Assembly (NCBI GenBank): GCA_945486445.1
Contig: CALYTD010000011.1
Location: 1-10,859, forward strand
Direction of reading: 5' to 3'
Length of the DNA stretch: 10,859 nt
DNA from: an uncultured Prevotellaceae bacterium
GTDB lineage: Bacteria > Bacteroidota > Bacteroidia > Bacteroidales > Bacteroidaceae
Part shown: piece by piece, positions 1 through 7,734 of the stretch
Layout: each line of letters begins with the position of its first letter
Position numbering within the stretch: position 1 is the first letter of the stretch
Notes under the pieces: model-generated
What the model was told of the DNA's origin: nothing
Seen by the model: only the letters and a program-made list of their open reading frames with translations
Databases searched by the model: none
Program-made: the position numbers and the translations under genes

Positions 1-24
1 CGCGCCTTAACGGCCTAGCTCGGA

Positions 25-819
25 GTGGTGGCAAACATGAACACCGCCTGCCACTCATCCTTCCGCCTTTACCACGGAATAGACCTCAGTTACCGCCCCG
101 CCAAGGCGTGGAAACTGACGGCATCATGGAACATGGCGTTCCGGATGCCTACCTTTACCGACCTTTTCTATAAGTCTCCAACGCAGGAAGGCAACAAAGA
201 CCTCAAACCGGAGAAGACACAGTCGCTCCGCATCGGCGCACAGTACCGCGGCAAAGGCATGGAGGCAAGGCTGACAGGGTTTTATGATTGGGGCACGGAC
301 ATGATAGACTGGGTGATGTACACAGCCACGGACATATACCATTCGGCCAACTTCAAACTGGATAACCGTGGCTATGAGGTGAACATCAGTCTGCTTCCGC
401 GAGAGATTTGGGCGCGGAACCCAGTGTCACGACTGCGCCTCGGATATGCGTACATAGACCAGAAGCGTAAGGACGACGTGCCGTTCTACAAGTCAAACTA
501 CGCCATGGAGTACCTGCGGCACAAGTTTGTGGCGGGCATTGACCACAAGATTGTGGGCAGCCTGACGGCTTCCTGGACTTTCAGATGGCAGCAGCGAATG
601 GGCTCTTACATCATATACGAGAACAATAAATCCACGGGTGTGTCGCATCCCTATACTCCTTTCGGGCTGATTGACGTGAAACTGATGTGGACAAAGCCAC
701 GGTACGAATTGTCACTCGCCATGAACAACCTGACCTCTTACCGCTATTATGACCTTGGCAACGTCTCGCAGCCGGGCTTCTGGCTTATGGCCGGGGCAAA
801 GATTAAGTTCGGGAAATAA
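25..819 (+). CDS. TonB-dependent receptor, C-terminal barrel part (5' end outside window, possibly frameshifted)
   Basis: This is the distal part of an outer-membrane TonB-dependent receptor, a 22-stranded barrel that imports a scarce ligand with energy from TonB. The visible 264 residues contain the barrel signature FRMPTFTDLFY (about residues 39-49) followed by NKDLKPEKT, alternating aromatic strands, a late NNLTSYRYYDLG segment, and a closing strand ending near KIKF. A full receptor has roughly 600-800 residues, so the plug domain and early strands lie upstream. The frame has a TAG at 16-18. Bases 3-20 in another frame read RLNGLA, which joined to GVVANMN resembles the usual sequence of this family, so one extra base near 18-21 may have broken the gene. 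Position 25 is therefore the left limit of the open frame and probably not a true start. The ligand cannot be told. The family call is firm; the integrity of the gene is uncertain. Confidence 0.85.
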   Translation: MVANMNTACHSSFRLYHGIDLSYRPAKAWKLTASWNMAFRMPTFTDLFYKSPTQEGNKDLKPEKTQSLRIGAQYRGKGMEARLTGFYDWGTDMIDWVMYTATDIYHSANFKLDNRGYEVNISLLPREIWARNPVSRLRLGYAYIDQKRKDDVPFYKSNYAMEYLRHKFVAGIDHKIVGSLTASWTFRWQQRMGSYIIYENNKSTGVSHPYTPFGLIDVKLMWTKPRYELSLAMNNLTSYRYYDLGNVSQPGFWLMAGAKIKFGK

Positions 820-848
820 GGGGATTCCAACGTTATTGTAGTGACATA

Positions 849-897
849 AAACATAATAGAGCCTGACAGCATTGTGTTGTCAGGCTCTATTATGTTT
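849..897. terminator. Bidirectional intrinsic terminator between converging genes
   Basis: A perfect 20-bp inverted repeat (arms 849-868 and 878-897, 9-base loop) has an A-run at its left end and a T-run at its right end. It lies 29 bases after the receptor stop and 42 bases after the stop of the beta-barrel gene that converges on it. This is the expected layout for one hairpin ending both transcripts. Confidence 0.85.
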
Positions 898-939
898 AGA
901 AAGAAAACAGGGAAGTACCTCTATGAGGGGCTTATAACA

Positions 940-1524
940 TTAGAAATAATACGCCATACCGAGTTGCCAGGCGTTGTATTTGGCAGAGATGCCGCTACCG
1001 TCGTTCACCTCTCCGGACTTGGTGCAGGCGATGTTGTAGTTGGCTTTCACCTCAATGTGCTTGAGGACGGTGCAACCTACGCCTACGTTAACGCTGACAT
1101 TGCTTGACTTCCAAGTCCATTCTTTGGCGTTGTTGTACAAACTTTTGTCGCTGCTAATGTTGAATCCGAACTGCGGACCGGCGAAAAGGAAGATATTGGC
1201 GATAGAGCCCAGACCTACGCCGTAGCGCACATTGATAGGTATGTCAATGGACTGTGCCTTCATAGTCTCGCCTTCTATCTCTGCGGTCTTCTCGTCATAG
1301 AGTGCGGAAGCGTCGAGGCTGAGACCTACTATGGGCACGGTGAACTTTATGGTTGGACCTACATAGAAGCCGGCGCGGTTGCCCTTGTCGAACGTTTCAT
1401 TGGTGAACTTCATGTTAACAAGGTTGGCACCGCCACGGATACCGAACTGAATCTGTGCCTTTGCGGGCATGGTTACGAGCAATGCTGCTGCGATAACGAA
1501 AAGGGATATTGCTTTTTTAATCAT
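940..1524 (-). CDS. Small outer-membrane beta-barrel protein (porin family, PorT-like fold), last gene of the T9SS operon
   Basis: The 194-residue product has a clear Sec signal peptide: MIKK, a hydrophobic stretch, then PAKA before Q24. Mature sequence starts IQFGIRGGANL and continues as alternating amphipathic strands, ending AYYF with a C-terminal phenylalanine. These are marks of a small 8-stranded outer-membrane barrel of the OMP_b-brl_2 type, the fold that also includes the T9SS protein PorT. It is somewhat shorter than PorT as I know it and I see no residue that would prove it is PorT, so no symbol is given. Its start lies 19 bases after the porN stop, so it is probably co-transcribed with the secretion genes, and it is followed by the shared terminator. 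A role in T9SS assembly or envelope stability is inferred from position only. Confidence 0.85.
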   Translation of the reverse strand: MIKKAISLFVIAAALLVTMPAKAQIQFGIRGGANLVNMKFTNETFDKGNRAGFYVGPTIKFTVPIVGLSLDASALYDEKTAEIEGETMKAQSIDIPINVRYGVGLGSIANIFLFAGPQFGFNISSDKSLYNNAKEWTWKSSNVSVNVGVGCTVLKHIEVKANYNIACTKSGEVNDGSGISAKYNAWQLGMAYYF

Positions 1525-1543
1525 AGTCTTGCTGTTTATGGAA

Positions 1544-2608
1544 TTAGTGCCTCTGCCTTCTCACACTGACTCTTGCTGAGGATGAGGAAGAGGATGATGA
1601 TGAACGGGTCTTCGTTTTCTTTGTGACGGTGGCGGTGTTGCCTGTATTGGCGCGGCGATTAGCCTTTGCCGCCTTCTTGGCTGCCTTGGGATTGGCTGCC
1701 GCAACTTTCGCTATTGAGTCGAGAGAGTCCTTGCGTGCCTTGTCGCCCCAGATGTTTTCCTCAAACTTCTTCAACTCGCCCTCGATGCGTTGTTGCTCTT
1801 TTGACATGGCGGAGTCTGTGGGACAGTATTGCGCAAGGGTCTTGCCCAACTTGTTGTTGGTCTTGTATATGGTGCCGGCATACATGTTTTTCACGAAATA
1901 GTCGTCAACACTCATAGTGGCGGCATTATTGATGTCGCTGGTCATGATGGTGAGTTTGGTGAGGAATGGTGCGGCATCGTCATACTTAACCCAGAAGAGT
2001 GGATACTTGGAGATACCGTCGCCGAAATCGTCCTCGCGTGACATTATGGGGCAGAGGGCTATCACCTTATTGTGGAAAGTGGCTGTAACCTGATCGTAAT
2101 AGGCTGACTCCTTTATATAATATGATTTCACCTCGGCGGAGGGGATGTCTGAATTGTCCAGTTTCAGCCTGCCGTCCTTGCGCTCATAATATATATGGTA
2201 GTTGTCAAGCAGTGCCAAAGGCTTGACAATAGCGTCCGCCTCAAAAGACTCGTTGCCGTCAAGACGGTACTCGTATGCCTTTAACTGCCCCGAGAGCACC
2301 AGTTTGAAAAGGTATGTAAAGAGGTTCATCTGTGAGCCAACGGGTTCCACGGGGTAGTAAAGACCGGAGTTCTCACCCTTTGTAAGGTCTATCTCCCGGT
2401 AGATGTCACGTCTCCATACCACGTCTTCCTGCAGTTTCTGCGCCGTAGGAAAGGATATTTGCGCCCTTGTGGTAAGTGCGTTCGGGGCGGAAGTTTTCTG
2501 CCCGGCTTTCGGTTGCTGGTTGCGTCTGGCAGCCGGCTGTGCCGCTACTTGCAGTGTGGAGATGGCGAGAATGCCGGCGATTGCGATTGCTTTTATATGC
2601 TTGGTCAT
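1544..2608 (-). CDS. porN: PorN/GldN, periplasmic ring component of T9SS
   Basis: PorN binds the lipoprotein PorK, and together they form the large periplasmic ring attached to the outer membrane. The 354-residue product has a signal peptide ending VAA before Q24. The family core follows: VWRRDIYREIDL (64-75), LYYPVEP (83-89), YPLFWVKYDD (202-211) and MSVDDYFVKNMYAGTIYKTN (232-251). Length is as expected for the family. It is the fifth gene in the conserved order P-K-L-M-N, 18 bases after porM. The last 60 or so residues are odd: a Lys/Ala/Arg-rich stretch, then nine serines in a row (336-344, encoded at 1577-1603) and a very basic end. That tail is probably disordered. Identification rests on sequence plus gene order and is secure. 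Confidence 0.95.
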   Translation of the reverse strand: MTKHIKAIAIAGILAISTLQVAAQPAARRNQQPKAGQKTSAPNALTTRAQISFPTAQKLQEDVVWRRDIYREIDLTKGENSGLYYPVEPVGSQMNLFTYLFKLVLSGQLKAYEYRLDGNESFEADAIVKPLALLDNYHIYYERKDGRLKLDNSDIPSAEVKSYYIKESAYYDQVTATFHNKVIALCPIMSREDDFGDGISKYPLFWVKYDDAAPFLTKLTIMTSDINNAATMSVDDYFVKNMYAGTIYKTNNKLGKTLAQYCPTDSAMSKEQQRIEGELKKFEENIWGDKARKDSLDSIAKVAAANPKAAKKAAKANRRANTGNTATVTKKTKTRSSSSSSSSSARVSVRRQRH

Positions 2609-2626
2609 ACTTCTGTTGGGGATTTT

Positions 2627-4177
2627 TTATTTTATTATTACCTCCATTGACGCTGGTAACTGGCGGGTTATGCCGTCAGGCCCGATGGCGCTGATACGTG
2701 AGATGTAGAAGCGTTTGGAGCGTGACAGTTTGCGGAAGGTTTCTATCTGCCTTGCAGAGAATGATGCTCCGTTGCTCACTATCGGCACGGCATTGCCCAT
2801 ATTGTCAAAGAATACGGCCTCAAAGCCTGTAACCTTGAACTCGATGTCAAGCAGACCGTCGTCTATTGCGGCCTTTATGCCCGTGGCACCGAGTAGTGAG
2901 CCTTTCGCCAGGCCGCCACCCTTGAAGCGTGTGTCGCCCACTTGTATGTAGGCAGTAGGGTCTGGCAGTTTGCGAACATGGAACGTGAACTGCCCCATCT
3001 GCTGTGGTTTGCCCGTCAACAGGCTTGAGACGGTGATGGTGACATCCTTGCCTACGGCTGTGGGTTTGGCTATATATTTGCCAGGACCGACTGGGGTAAA
3101 CGTGCCTCCGGACATGGTTGCCGACACTTTGTTGAGCGGAACGCCCGGTATTGAGACGCTGATGGGGTTGGTATAGCCTGCGTATAGCACGTTCATAAGG
3201 TCGGCGGAGACTGTCGCGGATGGGTCAACGACGGTGTATTTCTGCGAGAAGTCACGACGAATCATGTCTCCGTTGCCGTCAAGCATGGTCATATATCCGT
3301 TTAATGTGAAGTCACCCGTCTTGCCGGCAGTGAACTCATAGGTATTGTTTTGCAGGTTTACCTCGCGCCCGCCGATGTAGATGCGTGGCTGTTGCGTGGT
3401 GTCTATCGCTGCCATCACAATCTTTGCGGAGAATCTGTCGCCCCGCACCACAGTCTGGGCGTTGGGTATAACGAAGGCTGTGAGTTTGTTTACGCGGATG
3501 TCTTTCACGTCAACATTGCTGATGAGGGTGTGCAGAACCTCTCCTTCTGCATATCGAACATCGTTCTGTAGCTTTGAGAGCAGGGTCACAGCAGCGGCTA
3601 CCGGCATATTCTCAAACATGTATTCCTGCCAGTTCTTGCCCGATGCCTTTGCGTTTCCAGACACGTCTGTGTTGAAATTACTGTTGATAATTTTCTTCAA
3701 CCGCTCGTCATTGAGCAGATTACTCATACTGAGGCGGTAGTCTTCTATCATCTTTTGTAACTTTGGACCTTTGCCTTTGCCCGGTGATAGCATTACCTGT
3801 GCGGCGGCTTCAAGGTCTTCCCTGTTGCGTATGTTGTTTACATCCCCCTCTTCTCCGTCCGCTTCCTTGACGATAGCGCATTTCAGTTGCTCGGCGAAAT
3901 AATAGAGTTCGTCACTCATTCGCTTCACTTCTTTTGCCTTTTCGTACCATATACGTGTCTTCTGAGGGTTGCTTTTCATCTGCGCCTCAAAGTTATCGTA
4001 GATGCGTATGTTCTCTTTGAACACGTTATCAGTAGAGCGGTTCAGCCCTTCTTCAACGATAGAGAACCCGTTGAGCACCTCGGTTGAGACGTTCATTGCA
4101 AGCAACGCCATCAGAACAACGTACATAAGGTTGATCATCTTCTGGCGTGGAGATATCGGTTTCTTCTTTATTGCCAT
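2627..4177 (-). CDS. porM: PorM/GldM, T9SS motor and periplasmic shaft protein
   Basis: PorM is a dimer with one N-terminal transmembrane helix inside the PorL pentamer and a long periplasmic shaft reaching the PorK/PorN ring; it transmits motor movement. The 516-residue product begins with the family hallmark PRQKMINLMY (10-19) and a single helix to about residue 35. R11 matches, by my alignment from memory, R9 of Flavobacterium johnsoniae GldM, which faces the proton-carrying glutamate of GldL. After it come a helical domain (about 35-220), two Ig-like beta domains (about 222-318 and 320-402) and a C-terminal domain opening with PDPTAYI (406-412). All four expected periplasmic domains are present. 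The start ATG sits in the second copy of a decayed tandem duplication that also holds the porL stop (4171-4215). Confidence 0.96.
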   Translation of the reverse strand: MAIKKKPISPRQKMINLMYVVLMALLAMNVSTEVLNGFSIVEEGLNRSTDNVFKENIRIYDNFEAQMKSNPQKTRIWYEKAKEVKRMSDELYYFAEQLKCAIVKEADGEEGDVNNIRNREDLEAAAQVMLSPGKGKGPKLQKMIEDYRLSMSNLLNDERLKKIINSNFNTDVSGNAKASGKNWQEYMFENMPVAAAVTLLSKLQNDVRYAEGEVLHTLISNVDVKDIRVNKLTAFVIPNAQTVVRGDRFSAKIVMAAIDTTQQPRIYIGGREVNLQNNTYEFTAGKTGDFTLNGYMTMLDGNGDMIRRDFSQKYTVVDPSATVSADLMNVLYAGYTNPISVSIPGVPLNKVSATMSGGTFTPVGPGKYIAKPTAVGKDVTITVSSLLTGKPQQMGQFTFHVRKLPDPTAYIQVGDTRFKGGGLAKGSLLGATGIKAAIDDGLLDIEFKVTGFEAVFFDNMGNAVPIVSNGASFSARQIETFRKLSRSKRFYISRISAIGPDGITRQLPASMEVIIK

Positions 4178-4215
4178 GTCTTAATTAACGGGATTGCCGT
4201 GTCTTAGTTAGCGGA
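4171..4215. repeat. Decayed tandem duplication spanning the porL stop and porM start
   Basis: Two adjacent units, 4171-4193 (23 bases) and 4194-4215 (22 bases), match except for one indel and three C/T differences. On the minus strand the first unit holds the working porL end (codons for SAN, then TAA) followed by ACGGCAA. The second holds a relic of that end followed by the working porM start ATGGCAA. Each unit thus keeps one function and has lost the other. Confidence 0.8.
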
Positions 4216-5088
4216 TTTGCCTGCTTGCAGTGGGTTCATGTTTACTGTCATGGCCTCTATCATGCGTGAATAGATGGCGTTCAGTTCTTGTATTTGCTGT
4301 GCCATGCGGCGTGTCTGCTCATTGATTTCATCTTGTGTGGTAATCTGTTGCGATGCTGATTTGAGTTGCATCTCATACACACGGCTTATTCCCGTGAGGG
4401 TACGGTTAAGGTTTTCCATCTCTTCACTGTCCGTAGTGAGGCGCGCACTCTGTGCGGATACCTTCTCAAGCATCTCGTTCAGTTCGTTGAGGTGATCCAC
4501 ATAACTTGTCGTAGCGGCCTCCATTGCCTCGGCAGTCTCTGCACTTACCGCCGGCGCGGGGGTGATAACCTGTGGCGATGTGGCGCTGACAGCATCGGTA
4601 ATGATACCCGTCTGCGGTACGTTCTCATCGCTTTCGTTAGTTGTTGCTTCCTTGTTAGCGGCGAAGTTGATGGGTGCTGTCGGGGTCGTTGCATTCCCTC
4701 CTATTATTACAGTGCCTCCTGCAATCACGCCACCCTGCTGCTGTTGTGTGGCAGTTGCAGCCAGTTTTTCCTCGCTTATGGTGGCGAGAGGTGCCTGAAC
4801 CACCCCTTCTATCACCTCGTCTGATACATGATTGTCCAGCGGCATATCTATGGTTGACTTGTCAAATGGCCGGTCAAAGGCAGAAAGGAAGAACACCAGC
4901 ACCTCCGTTCCCATGCCGATAAACAGCATAGCGTCCGCTCCCGGCAGGTGGGTTAGTTTGAAAAGCGTGCCAAGAATGACGACTGCGGCACCCCAAGAGT
5001 AAGCGTAATTAAGGAAAGTCTGCCCCGGTACGCTGTCCATCCACTTCTGAAGCAGATAGATAATATTTATTTTGCTGTATTTAGACAT
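4204..5088 (-). CDS. porL: PorL/GldL, inner-membrane proton-driven motor of T9SS
   Basis: PorL forms a pentamer in the inner membrane around the PorM helices and couples proton flow to movement that drives export. The N-terminus carries the family signature NYAYSWGAAVVILGTLFKLTH (27-47) and a second helix with TEVLVFFLSAF (61-71). Aligned from memory to F. johnsoniae GldL, Y30, K44, H47 and E62 match Y13, K27, H30 and the key proton-carrier E49; D72 sits where that protein has E59. The cytoplasmic part is long: a low-complexity linker (about 97-190, with QQQQ and Gly/Thr/Pro/Ala runs), a coiled coil (about 195-275) and the conserved tail IYSRMIEAM (272-280). At 294 residues it is well above GldL (about 215) and closer to Bacteroidales PorL. 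It starts 43 bases after porK. Confidence 0.95.
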   Translation of the reverse strand: MSKYSKINIIYLLQKWMDSVPGQTFLNYAYSWGAAVVILGTLFKLTHLPGADAMLFIGMGTEVLVFFLSAFDRPFDKSTIDMPLDNHVSDEVIEGVVQAPLATISEEKLAATATQQQQGGVIAGGTVIIGGNATTPTAPINFAANKEATTNESDENVPQTGIITDAVSATSPQVITPAPAVSAETAEAMEAATTSYVDHLNELNEMLEKVSAQSARLTTDSEEMENLNRTLTGISRVYEMQLKSASQQITTQDEINEQTRRMAQQIQELNAIYSRMIEAMTVNMNPLQAGKSAN

Positions 5089-5131
5089 AGTGTTGCTATG
5101 GTTAAAGATTGACTGGTTGGATTGTTATTGG

Positions 5132-6589
5132 TTATCTTTTCTTCTTCCCTTTGGCGTTAATGCTTGCAGAACTTGCGAGTGAACGCACGCACCGGAAGCC
5201 TATGTATGAGCGTGGTTGGTTCTGATATTCCCATGATCTCCACGCCGAGCGTATGTAACTTTCGGGGTCTTTCCATGAGCCGCCACGTACTGATTTCTTC
5301 TTCATGTAGTACGGGTCCTCCTTTGCTGCCTTGTATTCCAACTGTGGGTTGAGGTCGTTCATGGCGTCAACGCCGGCTTCTGTGTATATGGTTGACGTCC
5401 ATTCGGCCACGTTTCCTGCCATATCAAACAGACCGTTGCTGTTGGCAGCATAGATGCCTGTCTTTGATGTTATCAGGTTTCCGTCCTTAGTGTAGTTTCC
5501 ACGGTCCGGCTTGAAGTTGGCAAAGAAGCATCCATCGCCATTTTTCACGTCCTGATTTTCCCATGGGAACTCCGTCCCGTCCTTGCCACGGGCAGCGAAT
5601 TCCCATTCCGCTTCGGTCGGCAGGCGGTAGCGTTGTATGTATTTCGCCGCTCCGTTGAGCCCTTTCAGCAAGTAATCCGTGCGCCATGCGCAGAATGCGT
5701 TGGCCTGTTCCCAACTCACACCCACTACGGGATAGTCGTTGAAAGTGGGATTGGAGAAGTAGTTACGCAGATAAACTTCGTTGTCACTGTTAGGGAAGTC
5801 GTTAACCCAGCACGTGGTGTCGGGATATATATTGACTATATATGTATTGAGGAAGTCCCACGGTCCTGACAGCGGACGGTTTATAGTCTCGCGTACTATG
5901 CGTCCTTCGTCATCCACGTATGCCGTATCCTTTGAGATCATCACAATCTCCTCCGGGTCAACAGTTATGTCTGTGTTCAGGTTACGCTGTGCTGCTTCAA
6001 GGCGGTTTTTGCGCAGAGCGGCCGTCGTGTAGTCGTAAATCTCGTACCGATAGTTCATCTGCGCCGCGTCAAGCAGTTTCTCTCCTGTCACGGGGTTGGT
6101 TATATAAAGGCTCTCTATTGCCCTCAACTCTTCCTCGTTAGGTTTCCTTGGCAGTTGTTTCTTCCAGTTAAGGTGCGGCGTTACAGGGTCACCGTTCTTG
6201 TCTTCTGTTATCATATACGTCTCGTCCCCGCCGTATGCAGGGTCTGCAAGGCGTGTACGCAGGATGCTGTCACGCACCCACATCACGAATTGTCTGTACT
6301 TTGCGTTTGTCACCTCTGTCTCATCCATCCAGAAACCATCTACGGAAATATCCTTTACCGGTGTCGCCGTTCCCCAGAGAGTGTCTTTCTTCTCCAGTCC
6401 CATGCGCAGAGAACCGCGGCTAACCAGTGTCATACCGTATGGGGTGGGTTCCTGAAAACCCTTTCCTCTGCCGTAGCCGGTAACCTCTCCGCCCACGCTG
6501 GAGCCTGTCAGTTTGCCTCCGAAACAGCCGCTCAGCAGTGCTGTCATTATGATGGCACAGAGTTGGAATGTCGTTTTTCTGATGTTCAT
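5132..6589 (-). CDS. porK: PorK/GldK, outer-membrane-anchored lipoprotein of the T9SS ring
   Basis: PorK is a lipoprotein whose sulfatase-modifying (FGE-like) fold pairs with PorN to build the periplasmic ring. The 485-residue product has a lipoprotein signal with lipobox LSG-C22. FGE-domain landmarks follow in order: MTLVSRGSLRMG (53-64), FWMDETEVTNAKYRQF (86-101), YPVVGVSWEQANAFCAW (286-302), RLPTEAEWEFAARG (322-335), GLFDMAGNVAEWTS (386-399), SVRGGSW (433-439) and YIGFRCVR (462-469). The cysteine pair that makes formylglycine in true FGE is missing from the matching stretch (SAWRSWEY), so this is a structural, non-enzymatic member, as is usual for PorK. The end is basic (KGKKKR). It lies 103 bases after porP, the widest gap in the operon, and no strong promoter is seen there. 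Confidence 0.95.
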   Translation of the reverse strand: MNIRKTTFQLCAIIMTALLSGCFGGKLTGSSVGGEVTGYGRGKGFQEPTPYGMTLVSRGSLRMGLEKKDTLWGTATPVKDISVDGFWMDETEVTNAKYRQFVMWVRDSILRTRLADPAYGGDETYMITEDKNGDPVTPHLNWKKQLPRKPNEEELRAIESLYITNPVTGEKLLDAAQMNYRYEIYDYTTAALRKNRLEAAQRNLNTDITVDPEEIVMISKDTAYVDDEGRIVRETINRPLSGPWDFLNTYIVNIYPDTTCWVNDFPNSDNEVYLRNYFSNPTFNDYPVVGVSWEQANAFCAWRTDYLLKGLNGAAKYIQRYRLPTEAEWEFAARGKDGTEFPWENQDVKNGDGCFFANFKPDRGNYTKDGNLITSKTGIYAANSNGLFDMAGNVAEWTSTIYTEAGVDAMNDLNPQLEYKAAKEDPYYMKKKSVRGGSWKDPESYIRSAWRSWEYQNQPRSYIGFRCVRSLASSASINAKGKKKR

Positions 6590-6692
6590 GTATTTAGTTG
6601 TTTTGTTGTTTAGTGGTTTGGCCGTTTGGTTTTCGTGCCCGAGGAACGAATGCTCAGACGGCGGTCAACTATATTATGTCACGTTTTTCGCG

Positions 6693-7670
6693 CTACAATG
6701 TCCTCGTAGTCTGATGTCTGTTCTTGCCTTTTTTACTTAAATTCACATCCATCTGGTAACCGATGAATATCTCGTGTGAACCGTTGCGGAAACTAATACC
6801 GTTGGTGTACATCTCGAAAGAGTACGCTATCATCACCCCTTGAAACTGTCCTCCCACCAGTGCCGTCACTGAGTTTGTGGGGCTGTACGTTGCTCCTGCG
6901 TAGAACATACGTCCCTGGTAGTTGTACATCAGCCTGCCCGTGATGTCTCCTCTGTACGCCACACCGTCCGTTCTCACTATCGCCGAGGTTGCAATCTTCA
7001 TCAGCGGGTTACGCAACTGGAAGTCCATCCCGCCCGTAAGGTAATACGTTCCGTCTATCTTCAGTTCGTTCGTCTCGCCCAAAAGCACCGTAGGGCTTGT
7101 CAGATGCTGTGCGCTTATGCCCGCGTACCAGTTCTTTCTGGCGTAGTATATACCCACACCGAGGTCGAAGGTGTTACCGTCCACGTCACTTTTGGAGAAC
7201 ACCGGGTCCGACTCGTCGATAAGTTCCACGGACGAACCGTTGAACTTTTCCGTTATCAGACCAGGCTGCACACCCACTGACAGCCATCCTCCGCCGAGTT
7301 GTTTACGCAACGCATACTGCAAGGATATGCGCTGGTGCGAGAACAATCCCAACTTGTCGCTCATCAGTTGCAGGCCCGCTCCGTGCACGTTTTTCAACGC
7401 CACGAACGGCATATCGCCGGAGATGAACGCCGTCTGCGGCGCGTTCTCAAAGCCTGCCATCGACATAGCGTAGGTTCCCGTGATATTAAGTTTAGCGTCC
7501 TTACCTGCCGCTGCGGGGTTAAACGACGGTTGCATATCGAAGTAATGAGAGAAGTATGGGTCATATTGCGCATCCACACTCACCGGGAACAGCACTGATG
7601 CCGCTGCCAGCATCATGCCGATCATGCGGCGCGTTACCGCTTTTTTTATGACGTATTCACACTTTCTCAC
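6693..7670 (-). CDS. porP: PorP (PorP/SprF family), outer-membrane T9SS protein
   Basis: PorP is an outer-membrane barrel that links the PorK/PorN ring to the outer membrane and is the first gene of the conserved P-K-L-M-N order. After a signal peptide ending VDA before Q, the mature part opens with QYDPYFSHYF and SFNPAAAG, the family signature. Barrel strands with Gly/aromatic patterns follow, including GLQLMSDKLGLFSHQ and FYAGATYSPTNSVTALVGG, and a final strand GSHEIFIGYQMDVNL with a short basic end. The open frame reaches a TTG at 7685, but that codon lies inside a hairpin (7684-7714). GTG at 7670 gives 325 residues and a charged signal-peptide start (MRKCEYVIKK). ATG at 7625 is possible but leaves no positive charge before the hydrophobic core. 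I chose 7670; the start is uncertain, the identity is not. No consensus promoter is seen just upstream. Confidence 0.9.
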   Translation of the reverse strand: MRKCEYVIKKAVTRRMIGMMLAAASVLFPVSVDAQYDPYFSHYFDMQPSFNPAAAGKDAKLNITGTYAMSMAGFENAPQTAFISGDMPFVALKNVHGAGLQLMSDKLGLFSHQRISLQYALRKQLGGGWLSVGVQPGLITEKFNGSSVELIDESDPVFSKSDVDGNTFDLGVGIYYARKNWYAGISAQHLTSPTVLLGETNELKIDGTYYLTGGMDFQLRNPLMKIATSAIVRTDGVAYRGDITGRLMYNYQGRMFYAGATYSPTNSVTALVGGQFQGVMIAYSFEMYTNGISFRNGSHEIFIGYQMDVNLSKKGKNRHQTTRTL

Positions 7671-7683
7671 AATAACTAAACGC

Positions 7684-7714
7684 AAAAGGGATAGGTTTAT
7701 TACCTGTCCCTTTT
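7684..7714. terminator. Hairpin between the methyltransferase unit and porP
   Basis: Arms 7684-7695 and 7703-7714 pair over 12 positions around a 7-base loop. As minus-strand RNA there is one C-A mismatch; as plus-strand RNA it is a G-U pair. The outer ends are AAAA and TTTT. It lies 20 bases after the stop of a 30-codon ORF that follows the methyltransferase, so it fits a terminator for that unit. It is also only 13 bases from the chosen porP start, so it could act as a leader element instead. Confidence 0.55.
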
Positions 7715-7734
7715 GATTATTTCGTTAAAATCGG

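Noticed and set aside
940..1524. Naming the small barrel porT
   Set aside because: Fold and location fit loosely, but length and sequence give no specific proof.
1623..2041. Several plus-strand open frames opposite porN
   Set aside because: They are antisense shadows of a well-supported gene and have no signal or family traits.
5132..6589. Reading PorK as an active formylglycine-generating enzyme
   Set aside because: The active-site cysteine pair is absent, a lipobox is present, and the gene sits in the por operon.
6626..6655. Short hairpin (TTCGT/ACGAA) in the porP-porK gap
   Set aside because: Five base pairs with a 9-base loop and no T-run; not a terminator.
6669..6698. Promoter-like TTG, 19 bases, TAATATAG before porK
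   Set aside because: Only part of the -7 consensus matches and the TTG is the last codon of porP; too weak to call.
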